From DAHVFK01 sp963755395 (GTDB taxonomy: Bacteria; Pseudomonadota; Gammaproteobacteria; Burkholderiales; SG8-39), in NCBI GenBank assembly GCA_963755395.1, contig CAVWJJ010000003.1:434001-498000 (forward strand): a stretch of DNA of 64,000 bases, in the 5' to 3' direction. Of this stretch, positions 8,639 through 18,726 are shown piece by piece; position 1 is the first letter of the stretch, and the number at the start of each line of letters is the position of its first letter. Both the position numbers and the translations under genes were made by a program. The notes under the pieces are model-generated. The model was not told the origin of the DNA. It did no database searches and saw only the letters and a program-made list of their open reading frames with translations.

Positions 8639-9813
8639 GGTGCGAGGTCGAACTCCTCTGAGCGCCGTGGGGGATAGGTTTCCCAGCCGCCACAGGCCGG
8701 ACAATGCCAGTGGAACTGCCGTGCCTTGAAGCCGCAGTTCTCGCAGCGATAGCGCGCAAGCCGCCGAGTGTGGCTATGAACCAGGTTTCGCACCAGTTCG
8801 AGGTCGCGCCGCCGCTCGGGCGATCCGGCGGCGACGATTTGCGCCTCGAGCAACCGGTCCAGACCCAGCAGGGTGGGATTGCGCCGTAGCTCGTCGCGCA
8901 CCAGCTTGTACGCCGCCTCTGCGCCTTTTTCCTCCAGCGTCAGCTGGAACACTGTGTCGAGCAGGTCAAGCGATGGGTACTGCTCGAGATATCCCGCCAG
9001 CAGCTTGAGCCCCTCCTCGGCGCGCCCCGCATCGCGGTGCGCGTCCAGCAACCGCTGCGCCGCGACCGCGAGGTAGGCGGGATTCTGCAGTTCGATGCGC
9101 TTCCAATGCTCGATCGCCGCGTCGAGGTCCCCAGCCGCCCGCGCGAGGTCTCCGAGCTGCAGGCTGGCACGCACCGACTTTCGGTTTGCTTCGAGCGCGG
9201 CTTCGAGATGTCGGTGTGCCGCCTCTGGACGTGAATGCGTTGTCTCCATTGCCGCAAGCTCGCACAGGTACTGCGATATCTCCTTGCTGTGGGATTCGCC
9301 CGATTCCGTAGCCAGACGGCGAGCCATGTCGATTGCGCGCGGCCAGTCCTTCTCCTGTTCGAAAATCTCGAGCAGGTGACGCCGCGCCTCGACCGCGTGC
9401 GGGCCGTCGGCCAGACGCGCGAACGCCTCCTCCGCACGATCGAGAATGCCTGCCTTGAGATAGTCCTGACCGAGTTCGAACAGTGCATTTACCCGCTGCT
9501 CGGCGGCAAGGTCGGCGCGCTCAAGCAGATTCTGGTGCATCCGGATGGCGCGGTCGTACTCCCCGCGGCGGCGGAAAAGGCTGCCGAGCGCGAAATGCAA
9601 CTCGATTGTCTCGTGGTCGACGCGTACGACCTCGATGAATGCCTCGATCGCCTTGTCCGGCTGCTCGTTAAGGAGGAAATTCAGGCCCTTGAAATATGAG
9701 CGTGGCAAGGCCCTGGATTCCGACACCAGGTGCTTGATGTCGATTCGGGCAGCGAGCCATCCCAGACCGAAAAACAGCGGAAAACCGAGCAGCCACCAGT
9801 ACTCGAACTCCAT
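8635..9813 (-). CDS. lapB: LPS assembly protein LapB (YciM)
   Basis: Inner-membrane regulator that controls LPS synthesis by directing LpxC to FtsH in E. coli. The 392-residue protein has one N-terminal membrane helix (about residues 5-22), a long TPR solenoid, and a C-terminal rubredoxin-like metal site with two CxxC pairs (CENC and CPAC). These three parts in this order define LapB. It is followed directly by ugd and the heptose genes, so LPS control and LPS precursor genes are co-transcribed here. Confidence 0.95.
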   Translation of the reverse strand: MEFEYWWLLGFPLFFGLGWLAARIDIKHLVSESRALPRSYFKGLNFLLNEQPDKAIEAFIEVVRVDHETIELHFALGSLFRRRGEYDRAIRMHQNLLERADLAAEQRVNALFELGQDYLKAGILDRAEEAFARLADGPHAVEARRHLLEIFEQEKDWPRAIDMARRLATESGESHSKEISQYLCELAAMETTHSRPEAAHRHLEAALEANRKSVRASLQLGDLARAAGDLDAAIEHWKRIELQNPAYLAVAAQRLLDAHRDAGRAEEGLKLLAGYLEQYPSLDLLDTVFQLTLEEKGAEAAYKLVRDELRRNPTLLGLDRLLEAQIVAAGSPERRRDLELVRNLVHSHTRRLARYRCENCGFKARQFHWHCPACGGWETYPPRRSEEFDLAP

Positions 9814-9825
9814 GCCCGCCGCACC

Positions 9826-10131
9826 TCAGGCGTCGACCACGGGCGGCCGCCCGGGTTCCGCGGCGCGCGCGCCTTCGGTCGCTTTCGCGTACCCGCGCGC
9901 CTCGCGCCTGAGACGCTGAATTTCGCGCCGCTGGCCGAGCAGCGCCGACGCCATCGCCATCACACCGAACAGCGCTCCCGCGGCAAAGAATCCGAATAGC
10001 AGTACCACCAGGGGAGCCTGCCAGCTGCGGTCGAAATAGAAATTGAGCGTGACCGGGGCGATATTCTTGGCCGCAAACGCGAGCAGAAACAGAAAAATAA
10101 TCAGCCGGAGCGTCCAGGTGACGATGCGCAT
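9826..10131 (-). CDS. lapA: LapA family inner-membrane protein
   Basis: The 101-residue protein has two hydrophobic segments (about residues 5-22 and 40-65) and a basic, coiled-coil-like tail, matching the LapA domain. In E. coli LapA partners LapB at the membrane. It lies 12 bases upstream of lapB on the same strand. Confidence 0.9.
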   Translation of the reverse strand: MRIVTWTLRLIIFLFLLAFAAKNIAPVTLNFYFDRSWQAPLVVLLFGFFAAGALFGVMAMASALLGQRREIQRLRREARGYAKATEGARAAEPGRPPVVDA

Positions 10132-10198
10132 ACTCGATTCCTATTGCCGGGCTCCGGCGCCGCGTACGGGGCGTTGTCGCGCCCAAGACAACGCTTCA

Positions 10199-10528
10199 CT
10201 AACTCGTGTGCGTGGGCTGCTCCTGGGGCAAGGCCGCCTGCTCGGCCTGCGCCGAATCCACCCGTTCGCGAAGCTCCTTGCCGGCCTTGAAGTGCGGCAC
10301 GTACTTCTCGGGCACATGCACCTTCTCGCCGGACTTCGGATTGCGTCCCACACGCGGTGGTCGGTAGTTCAAGCCGAAGCTGCCGAAGCCGCGAATCTCG
10401 ATGCGATCCCCGGCGAGGAGTGCCTGGGTCATCGCATCGAGGATCATCTTGACCGCGTATTCGGCGTCCTTCGCCACCAATTGCGGATAGCGCTGCGCAA
10501 GGCGAGCAATCAATTCCGATTTCGTCAT
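10199..10528 (-). CDS. ihfB: Integration host factor subunit beta
   Basis: DNA-bending protein that pairs with IHF-alpha. The 109-residue protein starts MTKSELIARLA and has the GFGSFGLNYR and RNPKSGEKV motifs of the DNA-binding arms. It carries an extra Gln/Pro/Ala-rich tail of about 15 residues compared with the common 94-residue form. The usual rpsA-ihfB-lapA-lapB order is kept. Confidence 0.94.
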   Translation of the reverse strand: MTKSELIARLAQRYPQLVAKDAEYAVKMILDAMTQALLAGDRIEIRGFGSFGLNYRPPRVGRNPKSGEKVHVPEKYVPHFKAGKELRERVDSAQAEQAALPQEQPTHTS

Positions 10529-10586
10529 GGACGGCCCGTCTCCCTGAGCGTTCTTTTCCTGCAACCAGAGCTATCGTCGTTGCCGT

Positions 10587-12311
10587 CTATTGCTGATTGC
10601 GGTTGTCGAGCTTGGCGCGCAGCAGAGCGCCGAGGTTCGTCGCCCCCGCGCTCGCAGCGGCGTTCTCCGTACGCAGCTGCTTCATCGCCTCGCTTTCGTC
10701 CGCCAGATCCCTGGCCTTGATCGAAAGATTGATCGAGCGATTCTTGCGGTCGAGGTTGATGATCATCGCGTTTACCGTATCACCTTCCTTGAGGTGGCTG
10801 CGCAGGTCCTCGACCCGATCGCGCGAGTATTCCGACGCGCGCAGGTAGCCTTCAACCTCGGGCGAAATCGCCACCACCGCACCCTTGGCGTCGACCGACT
10901 TCACAGTGCCGGTGACGAGGCTGTTCTTGTCATGGCCAGCGAGGAAATTGGTGAACGGGTCGCCCTCAAGTTGCTTGATGCCGAGCGAAATGCGCTCGCG
11001 CTCGACGTCGATCGAAAGCACGACCGCCTCCACTTCCTCACCCTTCTTGAACCGCTTGACCGCCTCCTCGCCGCTGTCGCTCCAGGACAAATCGGAGAGA
11101 TGCACCAGGCCGTCGATTCCGCCGGCAAGACCCACGAACACGCCGAAATCGGTAATCGACTTGACTTGCCCCTTTACCCGATCGCCCTTCTTGAACTCGC
11201 GCGCAAAATCCTCCCACGGATTCGGCATGCACTGCTTCATGCCGAGCGAGATGCGTCGCCGATCCTCGTCGATCTCCAGAATCATGACCTCGACTTCGTC
11301 GCCGACCTGAACGACCTTCGACGGGTGCACGTTCTTGTTGGTCCAGTCCATCTCGGAAACGTGGACCAGCCCCTCGATGCCCGATTCGACCTCGACGAAA
11401 GCGCCGTAGTCGGTGAGGTTCGTCACCTTTCCGAACAGGCGCGTTCCCTGCGGATAGCGGCGCGAAATGCCGACCCAGGGATCCTCGCCGAGCTGCTTGA
11501 GGCCGAGCGACACGCGATTCTTTTCGGCATCGAACTTGAGCACTTTGGCGGTGACTTCGTCGCCCACGTTGAGCACCTCGGACGGGTGCTTGACGCGCCG
11601 CCACGCCAGGTCGGTAATGTGCAGCAGGCCGTCGATCCCGCCGAGATCCACAAATGCGCCGTAGTCGGTGATGTTCTTGACGATGCCCTTGACCTCCGCG
11701 CCTTCCTGCAGAGTCGAAAGCAACTGCTCGCGTTCCGCGCCGACGGTTTCCTCAAGCACCGCACGCCGGGAAACAACCACATTGTTGCGCTTGCGGTCGA
11801 GCTTGATGACCTTGAATTCCATCTGCTTGCCCTCGTAGGGCGTCGTGTCCTTGACCGGGCGCAGATCCACCAGCGAACCGGGAAGGAAGGCACGGATGCC
11901 CTTGGCCATCACCGTCAGTCCGCCTTTCACCTTGCCGGTAATGACGCCCTCGATCTTCTCGCCCTTTTCCAGCGCTTGCTCGAGTTCCAGCCAGGCCGCA
12001 AGGCGTTTGGCCTTTTCGCGCGACAGGCGAGTCTCGCCGTGCCCGTCCTCGAGCGCCTCGATCGAAACACTGACGAAATCTCCCGCCTTGACGTCGGTTT
12101 CGCCGCCATCGTCCTTGAACTCCTCGAGCGGGATAACGCTTTCGGACTTGAGGCCGGCGTTGACGACGACGTAATGCTGGTCGACACGCACCACTTCGGC
12201 GGTAATGACCTCGCCGATGCGCATCTCCTTGAGAGAGAGGCTCTCTTCGAACAGCGCGGCAAAGGACTCGTGGTTGGAAGGTTTGGAAGTTGCAGGGGAA
12301 ACGCTGGGCAT
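10587..12311 (-). CDS. rpsA: 30S ribosomal protein S1
   Basis: The 574-residue protein has six S1 RNA-binding repeats, with blocks such as GAFVDLGGIDGLLH and GAFVEVESGIEGLVH recurring about every 85 residues. The length suits a proteobacterial S1. It lies between cmk and ihfB as in most beta- and gammaproteobacteria. A leader of about 100 bases separates it from cmk and could carry its own promoter or autoregulation. I cannot see a definite element there. Confidence 0.97.
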   Translation of the reverse strand: MPSVSPATSKPSNHESFAALFEESLSLKEMRIGEVITAEVVRVDQHYVVVNAGLKSESVIPLEEFKDDGGETDVKAGDFVSVSIEALEDGHGETRLSREKAKRLAAWLELEQALEKGEKIEGVITGKVKGGLTVMAKGIRAFLPGSLVDLRPVKDTTPYEGKQMEFKVIKLDRKRNNVVVSRRAVLEETVGAEREQLLSTLQEGAEVKGIVKNITDYGAFVDLGGIDGLLHITDLAWRRVKHPSEVLNVGDEVTAKVLKFDAEKNRVSLGLKQLGEDPWVGISRRYPQGTRLFGKVTNLTDYGAFVEVESGIEGLVHVSEMDWTNKNVHPSKVVQVGDEVEVMILEIDEDRRRISLGMKQCMPNPWEDFAREFKKGDRVKGQVKSITDFGVFVGLAGGIDGLVHLSDLSWSDSGEEAVKRFKKGEEVEAVVLSIDVERERISLGIKQLEGDPFTNFLAGHDKNSLVTGTVKSVDAKGAVVAISPEVEGYLRASEYSRDRVEDLRSHLKEGDTVNAMIINLDRKNRSINLSIKARDLADESEAMKQLRTENAAASAGATNLGALLRAKLDNRNQQ

Positions 12312-12410
12312 GTAAGGGCAAGACCTCTTAGGCCGCCGCTCCTTGCAGATGCGGACGGGTCAAGTTGCACACACGGGCCCGGCAACCGCCGGAACCCACC
12401 AATATCGAGT

Positions 12411-13082
12411 TCAGGCGCTCACGCCTTCAGCTCGCTCCTGCCACCAACCGAGGATCCGGCTCACGACCTCATCGATCGTCAGATCGGATGAATCGAGTTG
12501 CACGGCGTCCGGCGCGGGAACGAGCGGTGATACCGCCCGGGCCGCGTCGCGCGCATCACGCGCTTCCAGCTCGCGGAAAAGGGTTGTGAGAGTAGCATGG
12601 ATTCCTTTTTGTTTCAACTGGTTATACCGGCGCTCGGCCCGCACGGTAGCGCTCGCGGTCAAGAACACCTTCAGTGCCGCGTCAGGGAACACGACCGAGC
12701 CCATGTCGCGCCCGTCGGCAACCAGGCCCGGCTCACGCCGGAATGCGCGCTGGCGCCCGAGCAGCGCTTCGCGAACCTTCAGCAGCTTGGCGACTTCGGA
12801 TGCGCGGCTGCCACACTCTTCCGTGGCCAGGTCCTTTGTAACATCATGATCCTCAAGGAATATGTTTTCATTCACGAACCGAGCCGACAAGTCGTGCGCA
12901 AGCACTTCGAGCCGCTTCTCGTCGTTCGCGGGCACGCGCGACCGCAACGATGCGAGCGCGACCAGGCGGTAGAGCGCGCCGCTATCGAGGCAATGAAAGC
13001 CGAGCGCTTCGGCCACGCGCCGGGCAATCGTCCCCTTGCCTGACGCGGACGGTCCGTCGACCGTGATCACCGGAGCGCTCAC
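12411..13082 (-). CDS. cmk: Cytidylate kinase
   Basis: Phosphorylates CMP and dCMP. The 223-residue protein has the P-loop GPSASGKGT near the N-terminus and the family's DGRDMGSVVFP segment. The GTG at 13082 overlaps the aroA stop (GTGA) and gives the normal family length. A longer frame to 13142 would run into aroA and is not used. Confidence 0.94.
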   Translation of the reverse strand: MSAPVITVDGPSASGKGTIARRVAEALGFHCLDSGALYRLVALASLRSRVPANDEKRLEVLAHDLSARFVNENIFLEDHDVTKDLATEECGSRASEVAKLLKVREALLGRQRAFRREPGLVADGRDMGSVVFPDAALKVFLTASATVRAERRYNQLKQKGIHATLTTLFRELEARDARDAARAVSPLVPAPDAVQLDSSDLTIDEVVSRILGWWQERAEGVSA

Positions 13083-14362
13083 GCGTACTCCGAAATTCGC
13101 GCCAGTGCCACGAAGAAGTCTGGATAAGTCTTGGCGATGCAAGAGGGATTGTTGATGCGAACCGGCACGCCACCGAGCGCGGCGAGCGCGAACGACATCG
13201 CGATGCGGTGGTCGTCGTAGGTATCTATTGCAACGTCGGAGACGAGGCGCGCCGGCGGTACGATGCGCAGATAGTCGCGGCCCTCCTCAACTACGGCCCC
13301 GAGCTTGCGCAGTTCGGTTGCCATCGCGGTCAAACGATCTGTCTCCTTGACCCTCCAACTCGCAATGTTACGCAGCGTGCTTGGCCCATCGGCAAACAGC
13401 GCAGTCACTGCAGCCGTCATTGCCGCGTCCGGGATGTGGTTCAGATCCATGTCGATCGGATTGAGCCTGCGGTCGCACGAGACCTCGATCCAGTCGGGAC
13501 CCATGCCGACGCGCGCCCCCATGCGTTCGAGCACCTCGGCGAAGCGCACGTCGCCCTGAATGCTGTCGCGTCCGACGCCCTCGACCCGCACCGGGCCGCC
13601 TCCGATCGCCGCCGCCGCAAGGAAATATGATGCGGACGACGCATCGCCCTCGACCAACACATGCCCCGGACTCGCGTATCGCGAGCGCTCGAGGTGGAAT
13701 CGGCGCCAGTCTTCCCGCACCACATCGACGCCGAAGCGGCGCATCAGATTGATGGTGATTTCGACGTAGGGCTTGGATATGAGCTCGCCCTCGACTTCGA
13801 CGGTCACCGCGGCGCCCGCAAGCGGTAACGCCATCAGCAATGCGCTGACGAACTGCGACGAGACGTCGCCTCGCACGCGCACCGGCGCTTCGAAGCGCTG
13901 TCGCCCCGGATGCACCGCCAGCGGAGGGTACCCCTGCGCCCCCAGGTAGTCGATCTGGGCGCCGAGCCCGCGCAGGGCGTCGACCAGGTCGCGTATCGGC
14001 CGCTCATGCATGCGGGGCACACCGGAAAGCCGGTATTCGCCGCTCGAGAGCGCGAGCACCGCGGTCAGCGGCCTGAACGCGGTCCCCGCATTTCCGAGCC
14101 ACAGCTCGGCGCGCCGAACGGGGAAGGCGCCACCGACACCCGCAACGCGCAGCGTACCGTCCGCCCGCTTCCAGGCGACACCGAGGCGCTGCAGCGCATC
14201 TAGCATCACCTTCGTGTCGTCCGCGTCCAGCAGACCGCCGACGCGCGTGTCGCCGCTTGCAAGCGCCGAAAGCAGCAGGACGCGGTTCGAAATGCTTTTC
14301 GAACCGGGCAGCCGCACACTTCCCGCGACGCGCCGGATCGGCTCCAGCTTCAGCGTATCCAC
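13079..14362 (-). CDS. aroA: 3-phosphoshikimate 1-carboxyvinyltransferase (EPSP synthase)
   Basis: Shikimate pathway enzyme joining PEP to shikimate-3-phosphate. The 427-residue protein has the LPGSKSISNR motif near the N-terminus and the GNAGTAFRPL loop. It ends with the substrate-binding Arg/Asp/His segment TYDDHRIAMSFA. GTG 14362 is chosen because it starts 10 bases after the tyrA stop and gives the family length. The longer frame extends into tyrA. Confidence 0.94.
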   Translation of the reverse strand: MDTLKLEPIRRVAGSVRLPGSKSISNRVLLLSALASGDTRVGGLLDADDTKVMLDALQRLGVAWKRADGTLRVAGVGGAFPVRRAELWLGNAGTAFRPLTAVLALSSGEYRLSGVPRMHERPIRDLVDALRGLGAQIDYLGAQGYPPLAVHPGRQRFEAPVRVRGDVSSQFVSALLMALPLAGAAVTVEVEGELISKPYVEITINLMRRFGVDVVREDWRRFHLERSRYASPGHVLVEGDASSASYFLAAAAIGGGPVRVEGVGRDSIQGDVRFAEVLERMGARVGMGPDWIEVSCDRRLNPIDMDLNHIPDAAMTAAVTALFADGPSTLRNIASWRVKETDRLTAMATELRKLGAVVEEGRDYLRIVPPARLVSDVAIDTYDDHRIAMSFALAALGGVPVRINNPSCIAKTYPDFFVALARISEYA

Positions 14363-14372
14363 CGTGTCCGCC

Positions 14373-15275
14373 TCAGAAATCGAACTCGCCGCCGAGCCAG
14401 CGATTGCGTGCGGCACGGGCCTGCGCGAAGACCTCCTCCAGACCCACCGCATCGCCGGCCGCAAGCAGCGCGCGGATCGATTCGAGCTGCTCGCCATATC
14501 GCTTCAGCTCGGCGAGCAACGCATCGTGATTGGCGACGCAGATGTCGCGCCACATCTCGGGGTGGCTGGAAGCAATGCGCGTGAAATCGCGGAAACCTCC
14601 CGCCGCGTAGCCGAACAGCTGCGCCGAATTCGGGCGCTGTGCGAGCTCATGCACCAGCGCGAACGCGAGCAAATGGGGCAGGTGGCTTACCGCGGCGAAT
14701 ACCGCGTCATGTTCTTCCGGCGCCATGCGCGCTACCCGTGCGCCGCACGCCTGCCAAGCTCCCGTGGCGCGCGCGATCGACTCGGCAGCATTCTCGGGCA
14801 GCGGCACGAGGACCACACGCTTGCCGCGGAACAGGTCCGCCTTCGCCGCCGCCACGCCGCTATGCTCCGCGCCGGCGATCGGATGGGTTGGCACGAACTG
14901 CGCGACTTTGGCGCCCAAGTGCGTGTGCGCCGCCGCGACCACATCCCGCTTGGTGCTCCCGGCGTCGATCATCAGCGCGCCGGGTGACAGCGCCGGCGCC
15001 AGCGCCGAAAATACGCTTCCGAATTGCGCCACCGGCGTTGCGACCAGAATCAAGTCCGCCCCGCGCACCGCCCGCGCGACATCGCTTTCTGCGACGTCGA
15101 TCGCGCCCAGCGCTAAAGCTGCGTCGAGATTCGCTCTGCTGCGGCCGACTCCTACGACCTGTCCGCAGGCCCTTGCCGCCTTCAGCGCGAGCGCGAAGGA
15201 ACCGCCGATCAGCCCGACACCGATGACCGCGACCCGTCCGAAGCGCCCGCCCGGCGCCTCCGCGTCCCGGCTCAT
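14373..15275 (-). CDS. tyrA: Prephenate dehydrogenase
   Basis: Tyrosine branch enzyme that oxidatively decarboxylates prephenate or arogenate with NAD(P). The 300-residue protein has the Rossmann motif VIGVGLIGGSFA. It has no chorismate mutase domain, in line with mutase activity being on PheA. The ATG at 15275 overlaps the hisC stop by four bases. Substrate preference cannot be read from the sequence. Confidence 0.92.
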   Translation of the reverse strand: MSRDAEAPGGRFGRVAVIGVGLIGGSFALALKAARACGQVVGVGRSRANLDAALALGAIDVAESDVARAVRGADLILVATPVAQFGSVFSALAPALSPGALMIDAGSTKRDVVAAAHTHLGAKVAQFVPTHPIAGAEHSGVAAAKADLFRGKRVVLVPLPENAAESIARATGAWQACGARVARMAPEEHDAVFAAVSHLPHLLAFALVHELAQRPNSAQLFGYAAGGFRDFTRIASSHPEMWRDICVANHDALLAELKRYGEQLESIRALLAAGDAVGLEEVFAQARAARNRWLGGEFDF

Positions 15276-16393
15276 TCCCTCAGGCTGGCGTTGAGCGCCA
15301 TCAGAAACTTCTCGTTCTCGGCCGGCGTGCCCACCGTCACCCGCAAATACTCGGGCAACTCGTATCCGCCGACCGGGCGCACGATTACGCCGCGACGCAG
15401 CAAGCGTTTGTAGATTTCTCCCGCCCTGCCGACACAAATAGTGAGGAAATTGCCGAACGAAGGGATGTAGTCGAGGCGCAGTGCCTTCGCGCCCTCCTCG
15501 AGTTGGCGTAGCCCCCGCAGGTTCTCAGCATAGCTCATGGCCACGAACTCCATGTCACCGAGTGCCGCGGTGGCGGCCGCGAGCGCGATGCTGTTTACGT
15601 TGAACGGCTGGCGCACCCGGTTCATCACATCCGCGACCGAAGGATGCGAAAGGGCATAGCCGACTCGCAGGCCGGCGAGACCGTACGCCTTGGAGAATGT
15701 TCGCGTGATGACCAAGTTCGGGTAGCGCCTGAGCCATTTCACCGTATCCGTCTTGGCGTCCGCCGGGAGGAATTCATTGTAGGCCTCGTCGAGCACGACG
15801 ATGACGCGTTCGGGTACGCGTCGAACGAACGCCTCGAGCTGCTCTGGAAACGCGTACGTGCCCGTGGGGTTGTTCGGATTGGCGACCCAGACCACGTAAG
15901 TGTCGTCGCTGATCGCGCTCGCCATCGCGTCGAGGTCGTGCCCGAAGTCCTTGGCCGCGACCACGATCGAGCGCGCGCCGCGCGCCTGCGTCGCGAGCGG
16001 ATAGACCGCGAAGCAATGCTGCGAGAACACCGCCGAGCGCCCCGCGCCGAGGAACGCCAGCGCGACCAGCTCAAGCACGTCGTTCGACCCGTTGCCGAGC
16101 ACGATCGAGGACGTCTCGACGCCGTAGCGCTTCGACAATGCAACCTTCAGCTCGTAGCCGTTGCCGTCGGGATAGCGTGCGACGTCGCCCAGGGATGCGT
16201 CGATCGCGGCACGCGTTCTCGGCCCGATGCCGCGCGGATTCTCGTTCGACGCGAGCTTCACGATGTTCTTCTCTTCCAGCCCCATCTCGCGCGCCAGCTC
16301 GGAAATCGGCTTGCCTGGCTGGTAGGGTGCGATCGAGCGTACGTATGAAGGCGAAAGTTCGCAGAGGTCCATTTTCGTCGGTAAAGCACCCAT
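15272..16393 (-). CDS. hisC: Histidinol-phosphate / aromatic aminotransferase
   Basis: The 373-residue class II PLP aminotransferase has the PLP lysine in FSKAYGLAGLRVGY and the N-terminal ASNENPRG substrate segment. Its position between pheA and tyrA suggests it serves phenylalanine/tyrosine synthesis as well as, or instead of, histidine. Other hisC copies would lie elsewhere. An internal ATG at 16372 is a possible alternative start. Confidence 0.9.
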   Translation of the reverse strand: MGALPTKMDLCELSPSYVRSIAPYQPGKPISELAREMGLEEKNIVKLASNENPRGIGPRTRAAIDASLGDVARYPDGNGYELKVALSKRYGVETSSIVLGNGSNDVLELVALAFLGAGRSAVFSQHCFAVYPLATQARGARSIVVAAKDFGHDLDAMASAISDDTYVVWVANPNNPTGTYAFPEQLEAFVRRVPERVIVVLDEAYNEFLPADAKTDTVKWLRRYPNLVITRTFSKAYGLAGLRVGYALSHPSVADVMNRVRQPFNVNSIALAAATAALGDMEFVAMSYAENLRGLRQLEEGAKALRLDYIPSFGNFLTICVGRAGEIYKRLLRRGVIVRPVGGYELPEYLRVTVGTPAENEKFLMALNASLRE

Positions 16394-16406
16394 GGCTGAT
16401 GTCCCG

Positions 16407-17480
16407 CTACGCGACTGCTGCGGGATAGGAACCCAGCACCTTCAGGAACGGCGCCTGCCGCCGCAACTCGGCAAGCGCCGCTGCGACACGCTCGTCCTGC
16501 TGGTGGCCCTGAACATCGATGAAAAATACGTACTCCCAAAGCGCGTCGCGCATCGCACGCGATGGACGTGATTCGATTCGTGTCATGCTGACGCGGTTCG
16601 CGGCGAGCGGCGATAACAGCGCGTGAACGGCGCCCGGCTTGTTTTCGGCCGACATCACCATAGCTGTGCGGTCGTTGCCACTGGGCGCGCAATCGAGCGT
16701 GCCGAGCACCAGGAAGCGTGTGGTGTTGGTCGGATCGTCCTCGATCGAGCGCGCGAGCAGGTTCAGGCGGTAGCGTTCCGACGCTCCTGTTCCGGCGATT
16801 GCCGCAGCATCCCCTTCCTCCGTCGCGCGTCGTGCAGCCTCGCCGTTCGATGCCACGGGGACGCGCTCCGCGTTCGGCAGGTTTTGGTTGAGCCACGCGT
16901 TGCACTGGGCGAGCGACTGAGCGTGCGAGTAAACACACCGGATCGATTTCAGATCGGTCGCGCGCGACATCAGGTTCTGGTGCACCCGCAATTCGACCTC
17001 GCCGCAGATCTTGAGCGGCGTGAGCAGCAGCAGATCGAGCGTACGGCCGACGGCGCCCTCGGTCGAATTCTCGACCGGCACGACGGCGAACTGCGCGGCG
17101 CCGGATTCGCACTGGCGAAACACTTCGTCCACCGACACGCCGGGCAGCCCCTCCGCGGCTTGGCCGAACTGCCTCCTCATCGCCTGCTCGCTGAAGGTTC
17201 CTTCCGGCCCGAGGTACGCGACGCGGATCGCGGTTTCCATTCCCCTGCAGCCCGAAATCACTTCGCGGAACACGGCGCTCACGCGCTCCCCAGAAAGCGG
17301 CCCGGGATTGACCTGCACGACGCGCCGCAGGATCGCCGCCTCCCGTTCGGGCCGGTAGGCGCCGCCGCCTGCCTTCAGCTCGCCGATGCGGCGCGCCAAG
17401 TCCGCGCGCCGATTGACAAGCGTAAGCAACGCGTCGTCGATTGCGTCGATCTCGCCGCGGAGTTTCTCGATTTCCCCCAC
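16407..17480 (-). CDS. pheA: Bifunctional chorismate mutase / prephenate dehydratase (P-protein)
   Basis: The 357-residue protein has an AroQ-type chorismate mutase at residues 1-90 and a prephenate dehydratase domain starting VAYLGPEGTFSEQA. The dehydratase domain includes the PVENSTEGAVGRT motif, and a C-terminal ACT domain with the ESRPSR segment binds phenylalanine. The start is placed at GTG 17480, which gives the usual length. No ATG fits, and the frame upstream continues into serA without sequence similarity. Confidence 0.92.
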   Translation of the reverse strand: MGEIEKLRGEIDAIDDALLTLVNRRADLARRIGELKAGGGAYRPEREAAILRRVVQVNPGPLSGERVSAVFREVISGCRGMETAIRVAYLGPEGTFSEQAMRRQFGQAAEGLPGVSVDEVFRQCESGAAQFAVVPVENSTEGAVGRTLDLLLLTPLKICGEVELRVHQNLMSRATDLKSIRCVYSHAQSLAQCNAWLNQNLPNAERVPVASNGEAARRATEEGDAAAIAGTGASERYRLNLLARSIEDDPTNTTRFLVLGTLDCAPSGNDRTAMVMSAENKPGAVHALLSPLAANRVSMTRIESRPSRAMRDALWEYVFFIDVQGHQQDERVAAALAELRRQAPFLKVLGSYPAAVA

Positions 17481-17526
17481 TGCTTTTCCGTCCCCGTTCG
17501 AATTGGCTGCCGCAGGCCCGGCTACT

Positions 17527-18726
17527 TTAGCCTTCCTTTCTGGGAAGATAGCGCACCCCGAGCACGCCGTCGATCTGGCGCAGTTCGTCAAGCGTCCGCT
17601 GCATGACCTCGCTGTCGACATCGAGCAGCGTATACGCCATGTTCGCCCGCGACTTGTTCAGCATGTTGTGGATGTTAATTCCGCTCTTGCCCAGAACATG
17701 GGAGATGCGCGCCAGCATGTCCGGGACATTCGCATTCGCGATCGCCAGCCGGAACGGCGATTCGCGCGCCATCGTCGCCTCGGGGAAATTGACCGCGTTA
17801 CGCAGGTTCCCGTCCTCGAGGTAATCGCGCACTTGGTTCGCCACCATCACCGCGCTGTTCTCCTCTGCTTCGCGAGTCGAGGCACCGAGATGCGGAAGCG
17901 CCACGACGCCAGGCTTGCCGAGCATTTCAGTTGCGGGGAAATCACTCACGTAGTACTTCAGCCGATGCGATCCTAGCGCTTTTAGCACCGCGGCATTCTC
18001 GACCACGCCCTCGCGCGAGAAGTTGAGCAGGACCGCGCCTGTCCGCAGCAGTTCGATGTTGTGCGCACCGACCATGTTGCGGGTGGACTCCAGCAATGGC
18101 ACGTGCAGCGTGATGAAGTGACTCGCGCGCAGAACCTCGTCGATGGAGCCCGCCCGACGCACCGCAGACGGCAGCCCCCACGCCGCGTCTACCGTGATTT
18201 CCGGGTCATAGCCAAGCACGTGCATCCCGAGGCGGATCGCCGCATCCGCCACCATGCTGCCGATCTTGCCGAGGCCGATCACGCCCAAGGTATGTTCGGG
18301 CAGCTCCATACCGGCGAATTGCTTCTTTCCATCCTCGACTGCACGCTCCAGGTCTGCCGCGCGCGAATCGAGCGCGCGCACGAACTCCAATGCAGGGGCC
18401 AGGTTGCGTGCGGCCAGCAGCATTCCAGCGAGCACAAGCTCCTTTACCGCGTTCGCGTTCGCCCCCGGCGCGTTGAATACAGGCACACCGCGCGCCGAGA
18501 GCTCGCCCAGCGGAATATTGTTGACGCCGGCGCCGGCGCGCCCTATCGCCTTCAGGTTTGGGCCGAATGTATAACCGTGCAGATCATGGGAGCGAAGGAG
18601 AATTGCGTCGGGAGACTTCGACTCCTTGACGGTAGCGTAGCTTTCGGCGGGGAATCGCTTCAGTCCCGCCGGCGAGATCTGGTTCAGGACCAGGATCTCG
18701 ATCTTGCGCGCGGCATGCTCAGCCAT
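17527..18726 (-). CDS. serA: D-3-phosphoglycerate dehydrogenase
   Basis: First step of serine synthesis. The 399-residue protein has the NAD-binding GLGKIGSMVADAA motif, the hydroxyacid dehydrogenase His in ALPHLGAST, and a C-terminal ACT domain with INIHNM that probably senses serine. Its start overlaps the serC stop by 8 bases. Confidence 0.94.
   Translation of the reverse strand: MAEHAARKIEILVLNQISPAGLKRFPAESYATVKESKSPDAILLRSHDLHGYTFGPNLKAIGRAGAGVNNIPLGELSARGVPVFNAPGANANAVKELVLAGMLLAARNLAPALEFVRALDSRAADLERAVEDGKKQFAGMELPEHTLGVIGLGKIGSMVADAAIRLGMHVLGYDPEITVDAAWGLPSAVRRAGSIDEVLRASHFITLHVPLLESTRNMVGAHNIELLRTGAVLLNFSREGVVENAAVLKALGSHRLKYYVSDFPATEMLGKPGVVALPHLGASTREAEENSAVMVANQVRDYLEDGNLRNAVNFPEATMARESPFRLAIANANVPDMLARISHVLGKSGINIHNMLNKSRANMAYTLLDVDSEVMQRTLDELRQIDGVLGVRYLPRKEG

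Noticed and set aside
10590..12491. 633-residue open frame on the + strand
   Set aside because: Antisense to rpsA, with His/Arg/Asp-rich shadow composition and no family motifs.
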